A DNA stretch of 64,000 nt from Calliopsis andreniformis. Lineage: Eukaryota > Arthropoda > Insecta > Hymenoptera > Andrenidae. Below are positions 1-13,154 of this stretch, one piece after another. Made by a program: the position numbers and the translations under genes. Within the stretch, counting starts at the first letter, position 1, and each line of letters opens with the position of its first letter. The stretch covers positions 5,084,001 to 5,148,000 of the forward strand of contig NW_027480438.1 in the NCBI RefSeq assembly GCF_051401765.1, written 5' to 3'. Below the pieces are notes generated by a model, which made no database searches, had not been told where the DNA came from, and worked only from the letters and a program-made list of their open reading frames with translations.

Positions 1-1430
1 ATCCTCAATACTCAATCTTCAATCCTCTATCCTCAGTCCACAAACCTCAATTCTGAATCCTCAATCCTGAATCCCCAATCTTCAGCCCACATTCCTCAAC
101 AATCAGTTGTAAATGCTCAATCCTCAATAGAATATCCTCAATTCACAGTTTTCAATACTCAATACTCAATTTGCAATCTTCCAAGCTCTATCCACAAACA
201 TCAATTTTCATCACTCAACACTCAGTCCTCAATGTTCAATCCTCAATCCTCAATCCTCAATCTTCAATCATCAATACTCAATCTTCAATCCTCAATCCTC
301 AACCTTCAATCCTCAACCTTCAATCCTCAATCCTCAATTCTCAATCCTCAATACTCAGTCATCAACCGTCAATCCTCAATCCCCAATGCTCAATCTTCAA
401 TCCTCAATCCTCAACCCTCAATCCTCAATCCTCAATACTCAATTGTCAATCTTCAATCCTCAACACTCAATCTTCAATCCTCAATCCTCAATCTTCAATC
501 CTCAACACTCAATCTTCAATCCTCAATACCCAATCCTCAATCTTCAATCCTCAATCCTCAATTATCAATTCTCAATCCTCAATCCGCAGTCTTCAGTCCT
601 CAAACATCAATCCTCAACCGTCAGCCTTCATCCTCAATCCTTAATCCTCAATCCTCAATCCTCAATCCTCAATCTTCAATCTTCAATCCTCAATACTCAA
701 TCGTCAATCCTCTATCCTCAGTCCTCAAAGCTCAATTCTGAATCCTCAATCCTGAATCCACAATCTTCAGCCCACATTCCTCTACAATCAGTTGTAAATC
801 CTCAATCCTCAATAGAATATCCTCAATTCACAGTTTTCAATACTCAATACTCAACTTGCAATCTTCCAACCTCTATCCACAAACATCAATTTTCATCACT
901 CAACACTCAACACTCAGTCCTCAATGTTCAATCCTCAATCCTCAATCCTCAATCTTCAATCATCAATACTCAATCTTCAATCCTCAATCCTCAAAATTCA
1001 ATCCTCAATCCTCAATTCTCAATTCTCAATCCTCAATACTCAGTCCTCAATCGTCAATCCTCAATCACCAATCCTCAATCTTCAATCCTCAATCCTCAAT
1101 CCTCAATCCTCAATCCTCAATCCTCATTCTTCAATCCTCAATACTCAATCTTCAATCCTCAATCCTCAATCCACAATCCTCAATACTCAATCCTCAATCC
1201 TCAATCCTCAATCCTCAATCCTCAATCCTCAATCCTCAATCCTCAATCCTCAGTCCTCAATCCTCAGTCCTCAGTCATCTATCCCCAATCCTCTGTCCTC
1301 AAACCTCAATTCTGAATCCTCAATCCTGAATCCTCAATCTTCAGCCCTCAGTCCTCAACAATCAGTTGTCAATCCTCAATCCTCAATAGAAAATCCTCAA
1401 TTCACAGTTTTCAATACTTAATACTCAATC
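1..1430 (+). repeat. Three tandem units of about 575-685 bp with type II marker
   Basis: AATTCTGAATCC lies at 49, 734 and 1309 (spacings 685 and 575). It is followed each time by CCTGAATCC, CTTCAGCCC, the type II marker and the TCCACAAACAT module in the same order. Between landmarks the units hold canonical and single-change heptamers. The first unit is cut by the window edge. The spacing difference reflects heptamer gain or loss in the plain stretches. Confidence 0.85.
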
Positions 1431-3619
1431 TGCAATCTTCAAATCTCTATCCACAAACATCAATTCCCATCACACAACCCTCAACACTCAATCCTCAATC
1501 CTCAATCCTCAATTTTCAATCCTCAATCCTCAACCCTCAGTCCTCATCCTCAATTCACAATTCTCAATCCTCAATCCTCAATCCTCAATCTTCAATCCTC
1601 AATAATCAATCTACAATCCTAGATCCCCAATCCCCAATCCTCAATCCTTAATCCTCAATCTTCAATCCTCAATCCCCAGTCCACAATCTTAAACCCTCAA
1701 TGCTCAATCCTCGATCCTCAATCCTCAGTCCTCAATCCTCAATTCTCAATCCGCAATCCGCAATCTTCAATCCTCAATACTCAATCTTCAATCCTAAATC
1801 CTCAATCCTGAAATCCTCAATCCTCAACATTCAACACACAAACCTCAACCTTCAATCCTCAATGCTCAACCATCAATCCTGAATCCTCAATACTCAATCT
1901 TCAATGCTCAATACTCAATCCTCAATCCTCAATCCTCAATCCACACTCATCAATCCTCAATCCTCAATCTTCAATCCTCAATACTCAATCTTCAATCCTC
2001 AATCCTCAATCCTCAATCCTCAATACTCAATCGTCAGTCTTCAATCCTCAACACTCAATCATCAATCCTCAATCCCCAATCCTCAATCCCCAATCCTCAT
2101 TCTTCTATCCTCAATACCCAATCCTCAATCTTCAAGCCTCAATCCTCAATCCTCAATCCTCAATCTTCTATCTTCAATCCTCAATACTCAATCCTCAATC
2201 CTCAATCCTCAATCCTCATTCTTCAATCCTCAATCCTCAATCCTCATTCTGCAATCCTCAATACTCAATCCTCAATGCTCAATCGTCAATCCACAAGCCT
2301 CAGTCCTCAATCCTCAATCCTCAATCCTCGACCCTCAAACGTCAATCCTCAAACGTCAGTCCTCGTCCTCAATCCTCAACCCTCAATCCTCAATCCTCAA
2401 TATTCAATCATCAATAATCAATCTTCTATCCTCAATCATCAATCCTCAATCCTCAATCCTCAGTGCTCAATATTCAACACTCAACCCTCAACCATAAATC
2501 CTCAATATTCAACCATCAATCCTCAATTCTCAATACCCAATAGAACATCCTGAATACTCATGGTTCAATACTCAATCCAGAATATTCAATAAACAAATCT
2601 CAATCCTCAAGCATCAATTGTCAACACTCAATCCTCAACACTCAGTCCTCTCTCTTCTATCCTACATCCTCAACCCTCAATCCTCAAACGTCAATCCTCA
2701 ATACTCAATCCTCAATACTCAATCCTCAATCCTCAATCTTCAATCCACAATACTCAACCTTCAATCCTCAATCCTCAATCCTCAATCCTCAATCCTCAAT
2801 CCTCAATCATCAATCCTCAATCTTCAATACTCAATCCTCAATCCTCAATCCTCAATCCTCAAACCTCAACCCTCAACCGTCAGTCCTCATTCTCCATCCT
2901 CAATCCTCAATCCTCAATCCTCAATCTTCAATCCCCAATACTCAATCTTCAATCCTCAATCCTCAATCCTCAATCCCCAATCCTCAATCCTCAGGCATCA
3001 ATACTCAATCTTCAATACTCAATCCTCAATCCTCAATCCTCAACCCTCAATCCTCAACCCTCAATCCTCATCCCTCAAACCTCAATCCTCAACCCTCAGT
3101 TCTCATCCTCAATTCTCTATTCTCAATTCTCAATCCTCAATCCTCAAACCTCAATCTTCAATCCTCAATAATCAATCTCCAATCCTAGATCCTCAATCCC
3201 CAATCTTCAATCCTTAATCCTCAATCCTCAGTCATAAATCCTCAATCTGCAATACTCAATCGTCAATCCTCTGTCCTCAATCCTCAATCCTCAATCCTCA
3301 ATCCTCAATATTCAATCCTCAATACACAACCTTCAATCCTCAATCCACAATCCTCAATCCTCAGTCATAAATCCTCAATCTTCAATACTCAATCGTCAAT
3401 CCTCAGTCCTCAATCCTCAATCCTCAATCCTCGTTCCTCAAACCTCAATCCTCAACCCTCAGTCCTCATCCTCAATTCTCATTTCTCAATCCTCAGTCCT
3501 CAATCCTCAATATTCAATCCCCAATAATCAATCTCCAATCCTACATCCTCAATCCCCAATCCTCAGTCCATAATCCTGAATCTTCAATCCTCAATCGCCA
3601 GTCCTCAATCTTCAATCCT
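1431..3619 (+). repeat. Irregular heptamer array without a clear higher-order unit
   Basis: Continuous CTCAATC variants. One diverged type I marker (AGAACATCCTGAATACTCATGG) starts at 2540. The phase-shifting 6-mer CTCATC occurs in the CTCAGTCCTCATCC context near 1530, 3105 and 3465. The 8-mer CTGAAATC occurs near 1808. CTCGTTCCTCAAACC, abundant in the right half of the window, appears once near 3430. I found no long copy of this stretch elsewhere and no gene. Confidence 0.8.
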
Positions 3620-6600
3620 CTATGCTCAATCCTCAGTCCTCAATATTCAACACACAACCCTTAACCATCAATTCTCAATACTCAACCATCAATCCTCAAT
3701 TCTCAATACTCAATACCCAATAGAATATCCTGAATTCTCATGGTTCAATACTCGATCCACAATATTCAATAATCAAATCTCAATCCTCAAACCTCAATCC
3801 TCAAAACTCAATCCTCAACACTCAGTCCTCTCTCTTCAATCCTCCATTCTCAATCCTCAATCCTCAAGAGTCAATCCTCCATCCTCACTCCTTAAACCTC
3901 AATTCTCAGTCCTCAAACCTCAATCCCGAATCCTCAACACTCAACCCTCAACCATCAATCCTCAATACTCAACCATCAATGCTCAATTGTCAATACTCAA
4001 CAGAATATCCTGAATTCTCAGTTTTCAATACTCAATCCCCAATCTTCAAACTTCAAAGCTCAATCCACAAACATCAATTCTCATCACTCAACCCTCAACA
4101 CTCAGTCCTCAGTCTTCAATCCTCAATCCTCAATCGTGAATCCTAAATCCCCAATCCTCTATCATCAATCCTCAATCCTCAATCTTCAATCCTCAATACT
4201 CAATCTTCAACCCTCAATCCTCAATCCTCAATCAACATTACTCAATCTTCAATAATCAATCCTCTATCCTCAATCCTCAATCCTCAATACTCAACCATCA
4301 ATCCTCAATTCTCAATACTCAATAGAATATCCTGGATTCTCAGGATTCAATACTCAAACATCAATCCTCAACCCTCAGCCCTCATTCTCAATCCTCAATC
4401 CTCAATCCTCAATCCTCAAATTTCAATCCTCAATCCTCAACCCTCAGTCCTCATCCTGAGTTCTCACTTCTCAATCCTCAATCCTCAATCCTCAATCTTC
4501 AATCCTCAATAATCAATCTCCAATCCTAGATCCCCGATCCCCAATCCACAATCCTTAATCCTCAATCTTCAATCCTCAATCCCCGGTCCTCAATCTTAAA
4601 TCCTCAATGCTCAATCCCCAATCCTCAATCCTCAGTCCTCAATCCTCAACCCTCAATCCGCAATCCTCAATCTTCAATCCTCAATACTCAATCTTCAATC
4701 CTAAATCCTCAATCCTGAAATCCTCAATCCTCAATATTCAACACACAACCCTCAACCTTCAATCATCAATACTCAACCATCAATCCTCAATCCTCAATAC
4801 TCAATCATCAGTCTTCAATCCTCAACACTCAATCTTCAATCCTCAATCCTCAATCTTCAATCCTCAATACTCAATCTTCAATCCTCAATCCTCAATCCTT
4901 AATACTCAATCCTCAATCCTCAATCTTCAATCCTCAATCCTCAATCTTCAATCCTCAATACTCAATCTTCAATCCTCAATCCTCAATCCTCAATCCTCAA
5001 TCCTCAATAGTCAATCGTCAGTCTTCAATTCTCAACACTCAATATCCAATACTCAATCCCCAATACTCAATCCTCAATCCTCAACCTTCAATTCTCAATA
5101 CTCAATCTTCAATCCTCAATCCTCAATCCTCAATACTCAATCCTCAATCCTCAATCCTCAATCCTGAATCCTCAATCTTCAATCCTCAATACTCAACCTT
5201 CAATTCTCAATCCTCAATCCTCAATCCTCAATCCTCAATACTCAATCGTCAGTCTTCAATCCTCAAAACTCAATCTTCAATACTCAATCCCCAATACTCA
5301 ATCCCCAATCCTCATTCTTCAATCCTCAATACCCAATCCTCAATCTTCAGTCCTCAGTCCTCAATCCTCAATTCTCAATCCTCAATCCGCAATCCTCAAT
5401 CCTCACTCCTCAATACTCAATCTTCAATCCTCAATCCTCAGTCCTGAAACCCTCAATCCTCAATATTCAGCACACAACCCTCAAACTTCAATCCTCAATA
5501 CTCAACCATCAATCCTCAATTCTCAATACTCAATCGTCAGTCTTCAATCCTCAACACTCAATCTTCAATCCTCAATCCCCAATACTCAATCCCCAATCCT
5601 CATTCTTCAATCCTCAATACCCAATCCTCAATCTTCAATCCTCAGTCCTCAATCCTCAATCCTCAATCCTCAATCCTCAGTCCTCAGTCCTCAAACATCA
5701 ATCCTCAACCCTCAGCCCTCAACCTCAATCCTCAATCCTCAATCCTCAATCCTCAATCCTCAATCTTCTATCTTGAATCCTCAGTACTCGATCTTCAATC
5801 CTCTCTCCTCAGTCCACAAACCTCAATTCTGAATCCTCAATCTTCAATCCTCAGACCTCAAACATCAATGGTCAATTCTCTATACTCAACAGAATATCCT
5901 GAATTCTCAGTTTTCAATACTCAATCCCCAATCTTCAATCTTCAAATCTCAATCCACAAACATCAATTCTCATCACTCAAACCTCAACACTCAGTCTTCA
6001 ATCTTCAATCCTCAATCCTCAATCCTCAATCGCCAATCCTCAATCCCAAATCCTCTATCATCAATCCTCAATCCTCAATCCTCAACCCACAATCCTCAAT
6101 CCTCAATCTTCAATCCTCAATACTCAATCTTCAAACTTCAATCCTCAATCCTCAATCCTCAATCCTCAATCCGCAATCCTCAATCTTCTCTCCTCGATAC
6201 TCAATCTTCAATCCTCAATCCTCAATCCTGAAATCCTCAATACTCAATATTCAACACACAACCCTCAAACTTCAATCCTCAATACTCAACCATCAATCCT
6301 CAATTCTCAATACTCAATCGTCAGTCATCAATCCTCAACACTCAATCTTCAATCCTCAATCCTCAATCTTCAATCCTCAACACTCAATCTTCAATCCTCA
6401 ATCCCCAATCCTCAATCCTCAATCCTCATTCTTCAATCCTCAATACCCAATCCTCAATTTTCGATCCTCAATCTTCAATCCTCAATTCTCAATCCTCAAT
6501 CCGCAGTCCTCAGTCCTCAAACATCAATCCTCAGCCGTTAGCCTTCATCCTCAATCCTCAATCCTCAATCCTCAATCCTCAATCCTCAATCTTCAATCTT

Positions 6601-7455
6601 CAATCCTCAATCCTCAATCCTCAATCCTCAATCCTCAATCCTCAATCCTCAGTCCTCAAACCTCAATCCTGAATCCTCAATCCTGAATCCTCATTCTTCA
6701 GCCCTCAGTCCTCAACAATCAGCTGTCAATCCTCAATCCTCAATAGAATATTATCAATTCACACTTTTCAATACTCAATACTCAATCTGCACTATACAAA
6801 TCCCTATCCACAAACATCAATTCTCATCACTCAACCCTCAACACTCAGTCCCCAATCCTCAATCTTCAATCCTCAATCCTCAATCCTCAATCCTCAATCC
6901 GCAATCCTCAATCTTCAATCCTCAATACTCAATCTTCAATCCTTAATACTCAATCCTAAAATCCTCAATCCTCAATATTCAACACACAACCCTCAACCAC
7001 CAATCCTCAATACACAACCATCATTGCTCAATTCTCAATACTCAATAGAATATCCTGAATTCTCAGTTTTCAATACCCAATACTCAATCTTCAATATTCA
7101 AGTCTCCATCCACAAACATCCATTCTCATCACTCAACCCTCAACACTGAGTCCTCAATCTTCAATCCTCAATCCACTATCCACAATTTTCAATCCTCAAT
7201 ACTCAATCTTCAATCCTCAATTGCCAATTCTCAATCCTCAATCCTCAATCCTCAGTCATCAATCCTCAATCTTCAATACTCAATCCTCAATCCTCAACCC
7301 TCATTCCTCAAACCGCAATCCTCAACCCTCAGTCCTCATCATCCATCCACAATCCTCAATCCTCTATCCTCAATCTTCAATACTCAATCCTCAATCCTCA
7401 AACCTCGATCCTCAGTCATGAATACTCCATCTTCAATGCTCAATCCACAATCCTC
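3620..7455 (+). repeat. Higher-order block, copy 1
   Basis: Matches 9.2-13.15 kb as an ordered set of landmarks. Marker pair 3720/4000 corresponds to 9296/9576 (offset 5576). 4322, 4607 and the AGTCAATCGTCAG at 5009 correspond to 10533, 10818 and 11220 (offset 6211). From 5771 to about 7455 the offset is 5699, including TCTTGAATCC (5771/11470), markers 5889/11588, 6743/12442 and 7045/12744. The offset steps place an extra segment of about 635 bp in copy 2 and about 512 bp in copy 1. The two 272-codon open frames at 5868 and 11567 translate identically, so similarity is very high there. Confidence 0.9.
5060..5640 (+). repeat. Extra internal segment of about 512 bp present only in block copy 1
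   Basis: The offset between the two higher-order blocks falls from 6211 (at 5009/11220) to 5699 (at 5771/11470), so copy 1 carries about 512 bp more. Within it the run around 5245-5340 (AATCGTCAGTCTTC, later CCCAATACTCAATCCCC and TCATTCTTC) recurs around 5530-5620. This suggests the extra segment arose by a local duplication of about 290 bp units. Confidence 0.7.
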
Positions 7456-9195
7456 AATACTCAATCTTCAATCCTAAATCCTCAATCCCGAAATCCTCAA
7501 TCCTCAATATTCAACACACAACCCTCAACCTTCAATCCTCAATACTCAACCATCAATCCTCAATCCTCGATACTCAATCATCAGTCTTCAATCCTCAACA
7601 CTCAACCTTCAATCCTCAATCCTCAATCTTCAATCCTCAATACTCAATCTTCAATCCTCAATCCTAAATCCTCAATACTCAATCCTCAATCCTCAATCCT
7701 CAATCCTCAATCCTCAATCTTCAATCCTCAATACTCAATCTTCAATCCTCAATCCTAAAATCCTCAATCCTCAATATTCAACACACAACCCTCAACCACC
7801 AATCCTCAATACCCAACCATCATTGCTCAATTCTCAATACTCAATAGAATATCCTGAATTCTCAGTTTTCAATACCCAATACTCAATCTTCAATATTCAA
7901 GTCTCCATCCACAAACATCCATTCTCATCACTCAACCCTCAACACTCAGTCCTCAATCTTCAATCCTCAATCCACTATCCACAATCTTCAATCCTCAATA
8001 CTCAATCTTCAACCCTCAATTGCCAATTCTCAATCCTCAATCCTCAATCCTCAGTCATCAACCCTCAATCTTCAATACTCAATCCTCAATCCTCAATCCT
8101 CATTCCTCAAACCGCAATCCTCAACCCTCAGTCCTCATCCTCCATCCACAATCCTCAATCCTCAATCCTCAATCTTCAATACTCAATCCTCAATCCTCAA
8201 ACCTCGATCCTCAGTCATGAATACTCCATCTTCAATACTCAATCCACAATCCTCAATCCTCAATCCTCAATCCTCAATCCTCAATCCTCAATCCTCAATC
8301 CTCATTCCTCAAACCTCAACCCTCAACCCTCAGTCCTCATACTCAATTCACAATACACAATCCTCAATCCTCAATTCTCAATCTTCAATCCTCTATCCTC
8401 AATCCTAAAATCCTCAGTCCTCAATATTCGACACACAACCCTCAACCACCAATCCTCAATACTCAACCATCAATGCTCAATTCTCAATACTCAATAGAAT
8501 ATCCTGAATTCTCAGTTTTCAATACCCAATCCTCAATCTTCAATATTCAAGCCTCCATCCACAAACATCTATTCTCATCACTCAACCCTCAACACTCAGT
8601 CCTCAACCTTCGATACTCAATCCTCAATCCTCAATCCTCAATCCTCAATCCTCAATCCTCATTCCTCAAACCGCAATCCTCAAACCTCACTCCTCATCGT
8701 CCATCCTCAATCTTCAATCCTCAATCCTCAATCTTCAATCCTCAACCCTCAATCCTCAAACCTCAATCCTCAGTCATGAATACTCCATCTTCAATGCTCA
8801 ATCCACAATACTCAATCCTCAATCCTCAATCCTCAATCCTCAATTCTCATTCCTCAAACCTCAATCCTCAACCCTCAGTCCTCATACTCAATTCACAATT
8901 CTCAATCCTCAATCCTCAATTCTCAATCTTCAATACACAATAATCAATCTCCAATCCTAGATCCTCAATCCCCAATACTCAATCCTTAATCCTCAATCTT
9001 CAATCCTCAATCCCCAGTCCTCAATCTTCAATCCCCAATGCTCAATCGTCAATCCTCAATCCTCAGTCCACAATCCTCAATCCTCAAACCTCAACCCTCA
9101 ACCGTCAGTCCTCGTCATCAATCTTCAACCCTCAATCCTCAATCCTCAATCTTCAATCATCAATAATCAATCTTCAATCCTCAATCATCAATACT
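7456..9195 (+). repeat. Array with 650-800 bp marker units
   Basis: Markers at 7045 (inside block copy 1), 7844 and 8494 carry the same downstream series: TTCAATATTCAAG, TCCACAAACAT, then CAGTCATGAATACTCC about 370 bp later. Spacings are 799 and 650 bp. The 66-codon open frames at 7221 and 8020 are almost the same peptide. This is a local three-copy expansion next to block copy 1. Further relatives start at 12744, 14846 and 16710. Confidence 0.8.
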
Positions 9196-12100
9196 CAATC
9201 CTCAATCCTCAGTCCTCAATATTCAACACACAACCCTTAACCATCAATTCTCAATACTCAACCATCAATCCTCAATTCTCAATACTCAATACTCAATAGA
9301 ATATCCTGAATTCTCATGGTTCAATACTCGATCCACAATATTCAATAATCAAATCTCAATCCTCGAACCTCAATCCTCAAAACTCAATCCTCAACACTCA
9401 GTCCTCTCTCTTCAATCCTCCATTCTCAATCCTCAATCCTCAAGAGTCAATCCTCCATCCTCACTCCTTAAACCTCAATTCTCAGTCCTCAAACCTCAAT
9501 CCCGAATCCTCAACACTCAACCCTCAACCATCAATCCTCAATACTCAACCATCAATGCTCAATTGTCAGTACTCAACAGAATATCCTGAATTCTCAGTTT
9601 TCAATACTCAATCCCCAATCTTCAATCTTCAAAGCTCAATCCACAAACATCAATTCTCATCACTCAACCCTCAACACTCAGTCCTCAGTCTTCAATCCTC
9701 AATCCTCAATCGTGAATCCTAAATCCCCAATCCTCTATCATCAATCCTCAATCCTCAATCTTCAATCCTCAATACTCAATCTTCAACCCTCAATCCTCAA
9801 TCCTCAATCCTCAATCCGCAATACTCAATCGTCAGTCTTCAATACTCAACACTCAATCTTCAATCCTCAATCCTCAATCTTCAGTCCTCAATACTCAATC
9901 TTCAATCCTCAATCCTCAATCCTCAATCCTCAATCCTCAATCCTCAATACTCAGTCGTCAGTCTTCAATCCTCAACACTCAATCTTCAATCCTCAATCCC
10001 CAATACTCAATCCCCAATCCTCATTCTTCAATCCTCAATACCCAATCCTGAATCTTTAATCCTCAGTCCTCAATCTTCAATCCTCAGTCCTCAATCCTCA
10101 ATTCTCAATCCTCAATCCTCAGTCCTCAGTCCTCAAACATCAATCCTCAACCCTCAGCCCTCATCCCCAATCCTCAATCCTCAATCCTCAATCCTCAATC
10201 CTCAATCTTCTATCTTGAATCCTCAGTACTCAATCTTCAATCCTCAATCCTCAGTCCTCAAACCTCAATACTCAATCCTCAATCCTTAATCCTCAATCTT
10301 CAATCCTCAGTCCCCAATCCTCAATCTTCAATCCTCAATCCTCAATCCTCATACTCAATCCTCAATCCTCAATCTTCAATCCTCAATACTCAATCTTCAA
10401 TCCTCAATGCTGAATCCTCAATCCTCAATCCTCAATCCTCAATCAACATTACTCAATCTTCAATAATCAATCCTCTATCCTCAATCCTCAATCCTCAATA
10501 CTCAACCATCAATCCTCAATTCTCAATACTCAATAGAATATCCTGAATTCTCAGGATTCAATACTCAAACATCAATCCTCAACCCTCAGCCCTCATTCTC
10601 AGTCCTCAATCCTCAATCCTCAATCCTCAATTTTCAATCCTCAATCCTCAACCCTCAGTCCTCATCCTGAGTTCTCACTTCTCAATCCTCAATCCTCAAT
10701 CCTCAATCTTCAATCCTCAATAATCAATCTCCAATCCTAGATCCCCAATCCCCAATCCACAATCCTTAATCCTCAATCTTCAATCCTCAATCCCCTGTCC
10801 TCAATCTTAAATCCTCAATGCTCAATCCCCAATCCTCAATCCTCAGTCCTCAATCCTCATCCCTCAATCCGCAATCCTCAATCTTCAATCCTCAATACTC
10901 AACCTTCAATCCTAAATCCTCAATCCTGAAATCCTCAATCCTCAATATTCAACACACAACCCTCAACCTCCAATCCTCAATACTCAACCATCAATCCTCA
11001 ATCCTCAATACTCAATCATCAGTCTTCAATCCTCAACACTCAATCTTCAATCCTCAATCCTCAATCTTCAATCCTCAATACTCAATCTTCAATCCTCAAT
11101 CCTCAATCCTCAATACTCAATCCTCAATCCTCAATCCTCAATCCTCAATCCTCAATCTTCAATCCTCAATACTCAATCTTCAATCCTCAATCCTCAATCC
11201 TCAATCCTCAATTCTCAATAGTCAATCGTCAGCCTTCAATTCTCAACACTCAATATTCAATACTCAATCCCCAATCCTCAATCCTCAATCCTCATTCTTC
11301 AATCTTCAATACCCAATCCTCAATCTTCAATCCTCAATCCTCAATCCTCAATTCTCAATCCTCAATCCTCAGTCCTCAGTCCTCAAACATCAATCCTCAA
11401 CCCTTAGCCCTCATCCTCAATCCTCAATCCACAATCCTCAATCCTCAATCCTCAATCCTCAACCTTCTATCTTGAATCCTCAGTACTCGATCTTCAATCC
11501 TCAATCCTCAGTCCACAAACCTCAATTCTGAATCCTCAATCTTCAATCCTCAGACCTCAAACATCAATGGTCAATTCTCTATACTCAACAGAATATCCTG
11601 AATTCTCAGTTTTCAATACTCAATCCCCAATCTTCAATCTTCAAATCTCAATCCACAAACATCAATTCTCATCACTCAAACCTCAACACTCAGTCTTCAA
11701 TCTTCAATCCTCAATCCTCAATCCTCAATCGCCAATCCTCAATCCCAAATCCTCTATCATCAATCCTCAATCCTCAATCCTCAACCCACAATCCTCAATC
11801 CTCAATCTTCAATCCTCAATACTCAATCTTCAAACTTCAATCCTCAATCCTCAATCCTCAATCCTCAATCCGCAATCCTCAATCTTCTCTCCTCGATACT
11901 CAATCTTCAATCCTCAATCCTCAATCCTGAAATCCTCAATACTCAATATTCAACACACAACCCTCAAACTTCAATCCTCAATACTCAACCATCAATCCTC
12001 AATTCTCAATACTCAATCGTCAGTCATCAATCCTCAACACTCAATCTTCAATCCTCAATCCTCAATCTTCAATCCTCAACACTCAATCTTCAATCCTCAA

Positions 12101-13154
12101 TCCCCAATCCTCAATCCTCAATCCTCATTCTTCAATCCTCAATACCCAATCCTCAATTTTCGATCCTCAATCTTCAATCCTCAATTCTCAATCCTCAATC
12201 CGCAGTCCTCAGTCCTCAAACATCAATCCTCAGCCGTTAGCCTTCATCCTCAATCCTCAATCCTCAATCCTCAATCCTCAATCCTCAATCTTCAATCTTC
12301 AATCCTCAATCCTCAATCCTCAATCCTCAATCCTCAATCCTCAATCCTCAGTCCTCAAACCTCAATCCTGAATCCTCAATCCTGAATCCTCATTCTTCAG
12401 CCCTCAGTCCTCAACAATCAGCTGTCAATCCTCAATCCTCAATAGAATATTATCAATTCACACTTTTCAATACTCAATACTCAATCTGCACTATACAAAT
12501 CCCTATCCACAAACATCAATTCTCATCACTCAACCCTCAACACTCAGTCCCCAATCCTCAATCTTCAATCCTCAATCCTCAATCCTCAATCCTCAATCCG
12601 CAATACTCAATCTTCAATCCTCAATACTCAATCTTCAATCCTTAATACTCAATCCTAAAATCCTCAATCCTCAATATTCAACACACAACCCTCAACCACC
12701 AATCCTCAATACACAACCATCATTGCTCAATTCTCAATACTCAATAGAATATCCTGAATTCTCAGTTTTCAATACCCAATACTCAATCTTCAATATTCAA
12801 GTCTCCATCCACAAACATCCATTCTCATCACTCAACCCTCAACACTCAGTCCTCAATCTTCAATCCTCAATCCACTATCCACAATCTTCAATCCTGAATA
12901 CTCAGTCTTCAATCCTCAATTGCCAATTCTCAATCCTCAATCCGCAATCCCCAGTCATCAATCCTCAATCTTCAATACTCAATCCTCAATCCTCAATCCT
13001 CATTCCTCAAACCGCAATCCTCAACCCTCAGTCCTCATCATCCATCCACAATCCTCAATCCTCAATCCTCAATCATCAATACTCAATCCTCAATCCTCAA
13101 ACCTCGATCCTCAGTCATGAATACTCCATCTTCAATGCTCAATCCACAATCCTC
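9196..13154 (+). repeat. Higher-order block, copy 2
   Basis: Second copy of the 3.62-7.46 kb block (offsets 5576, 6211, 5699 as landmarks are crossed). A segment of about 635 bp between roughly 9.82 and 10.45 kb has no counterpart in copy 1. Differences I can see from copy 1 include CTCAGTC for CTGAGTC near 12845, CTGAATA and CTCAGTC near 12893-12905, and CGCAATC and CCCAGTC near 12943-12950. Similarity ends near 13154, just after CAGTCATGAATACTCC. Confidence 0.9.

Noticed and set aside
5868..6686. 272-codon open frame duplicated at 11567-12385
   Set aside because: Part of the higher-order block copies; similarity continues outside the frame, so it is no sign of protein-level selection.
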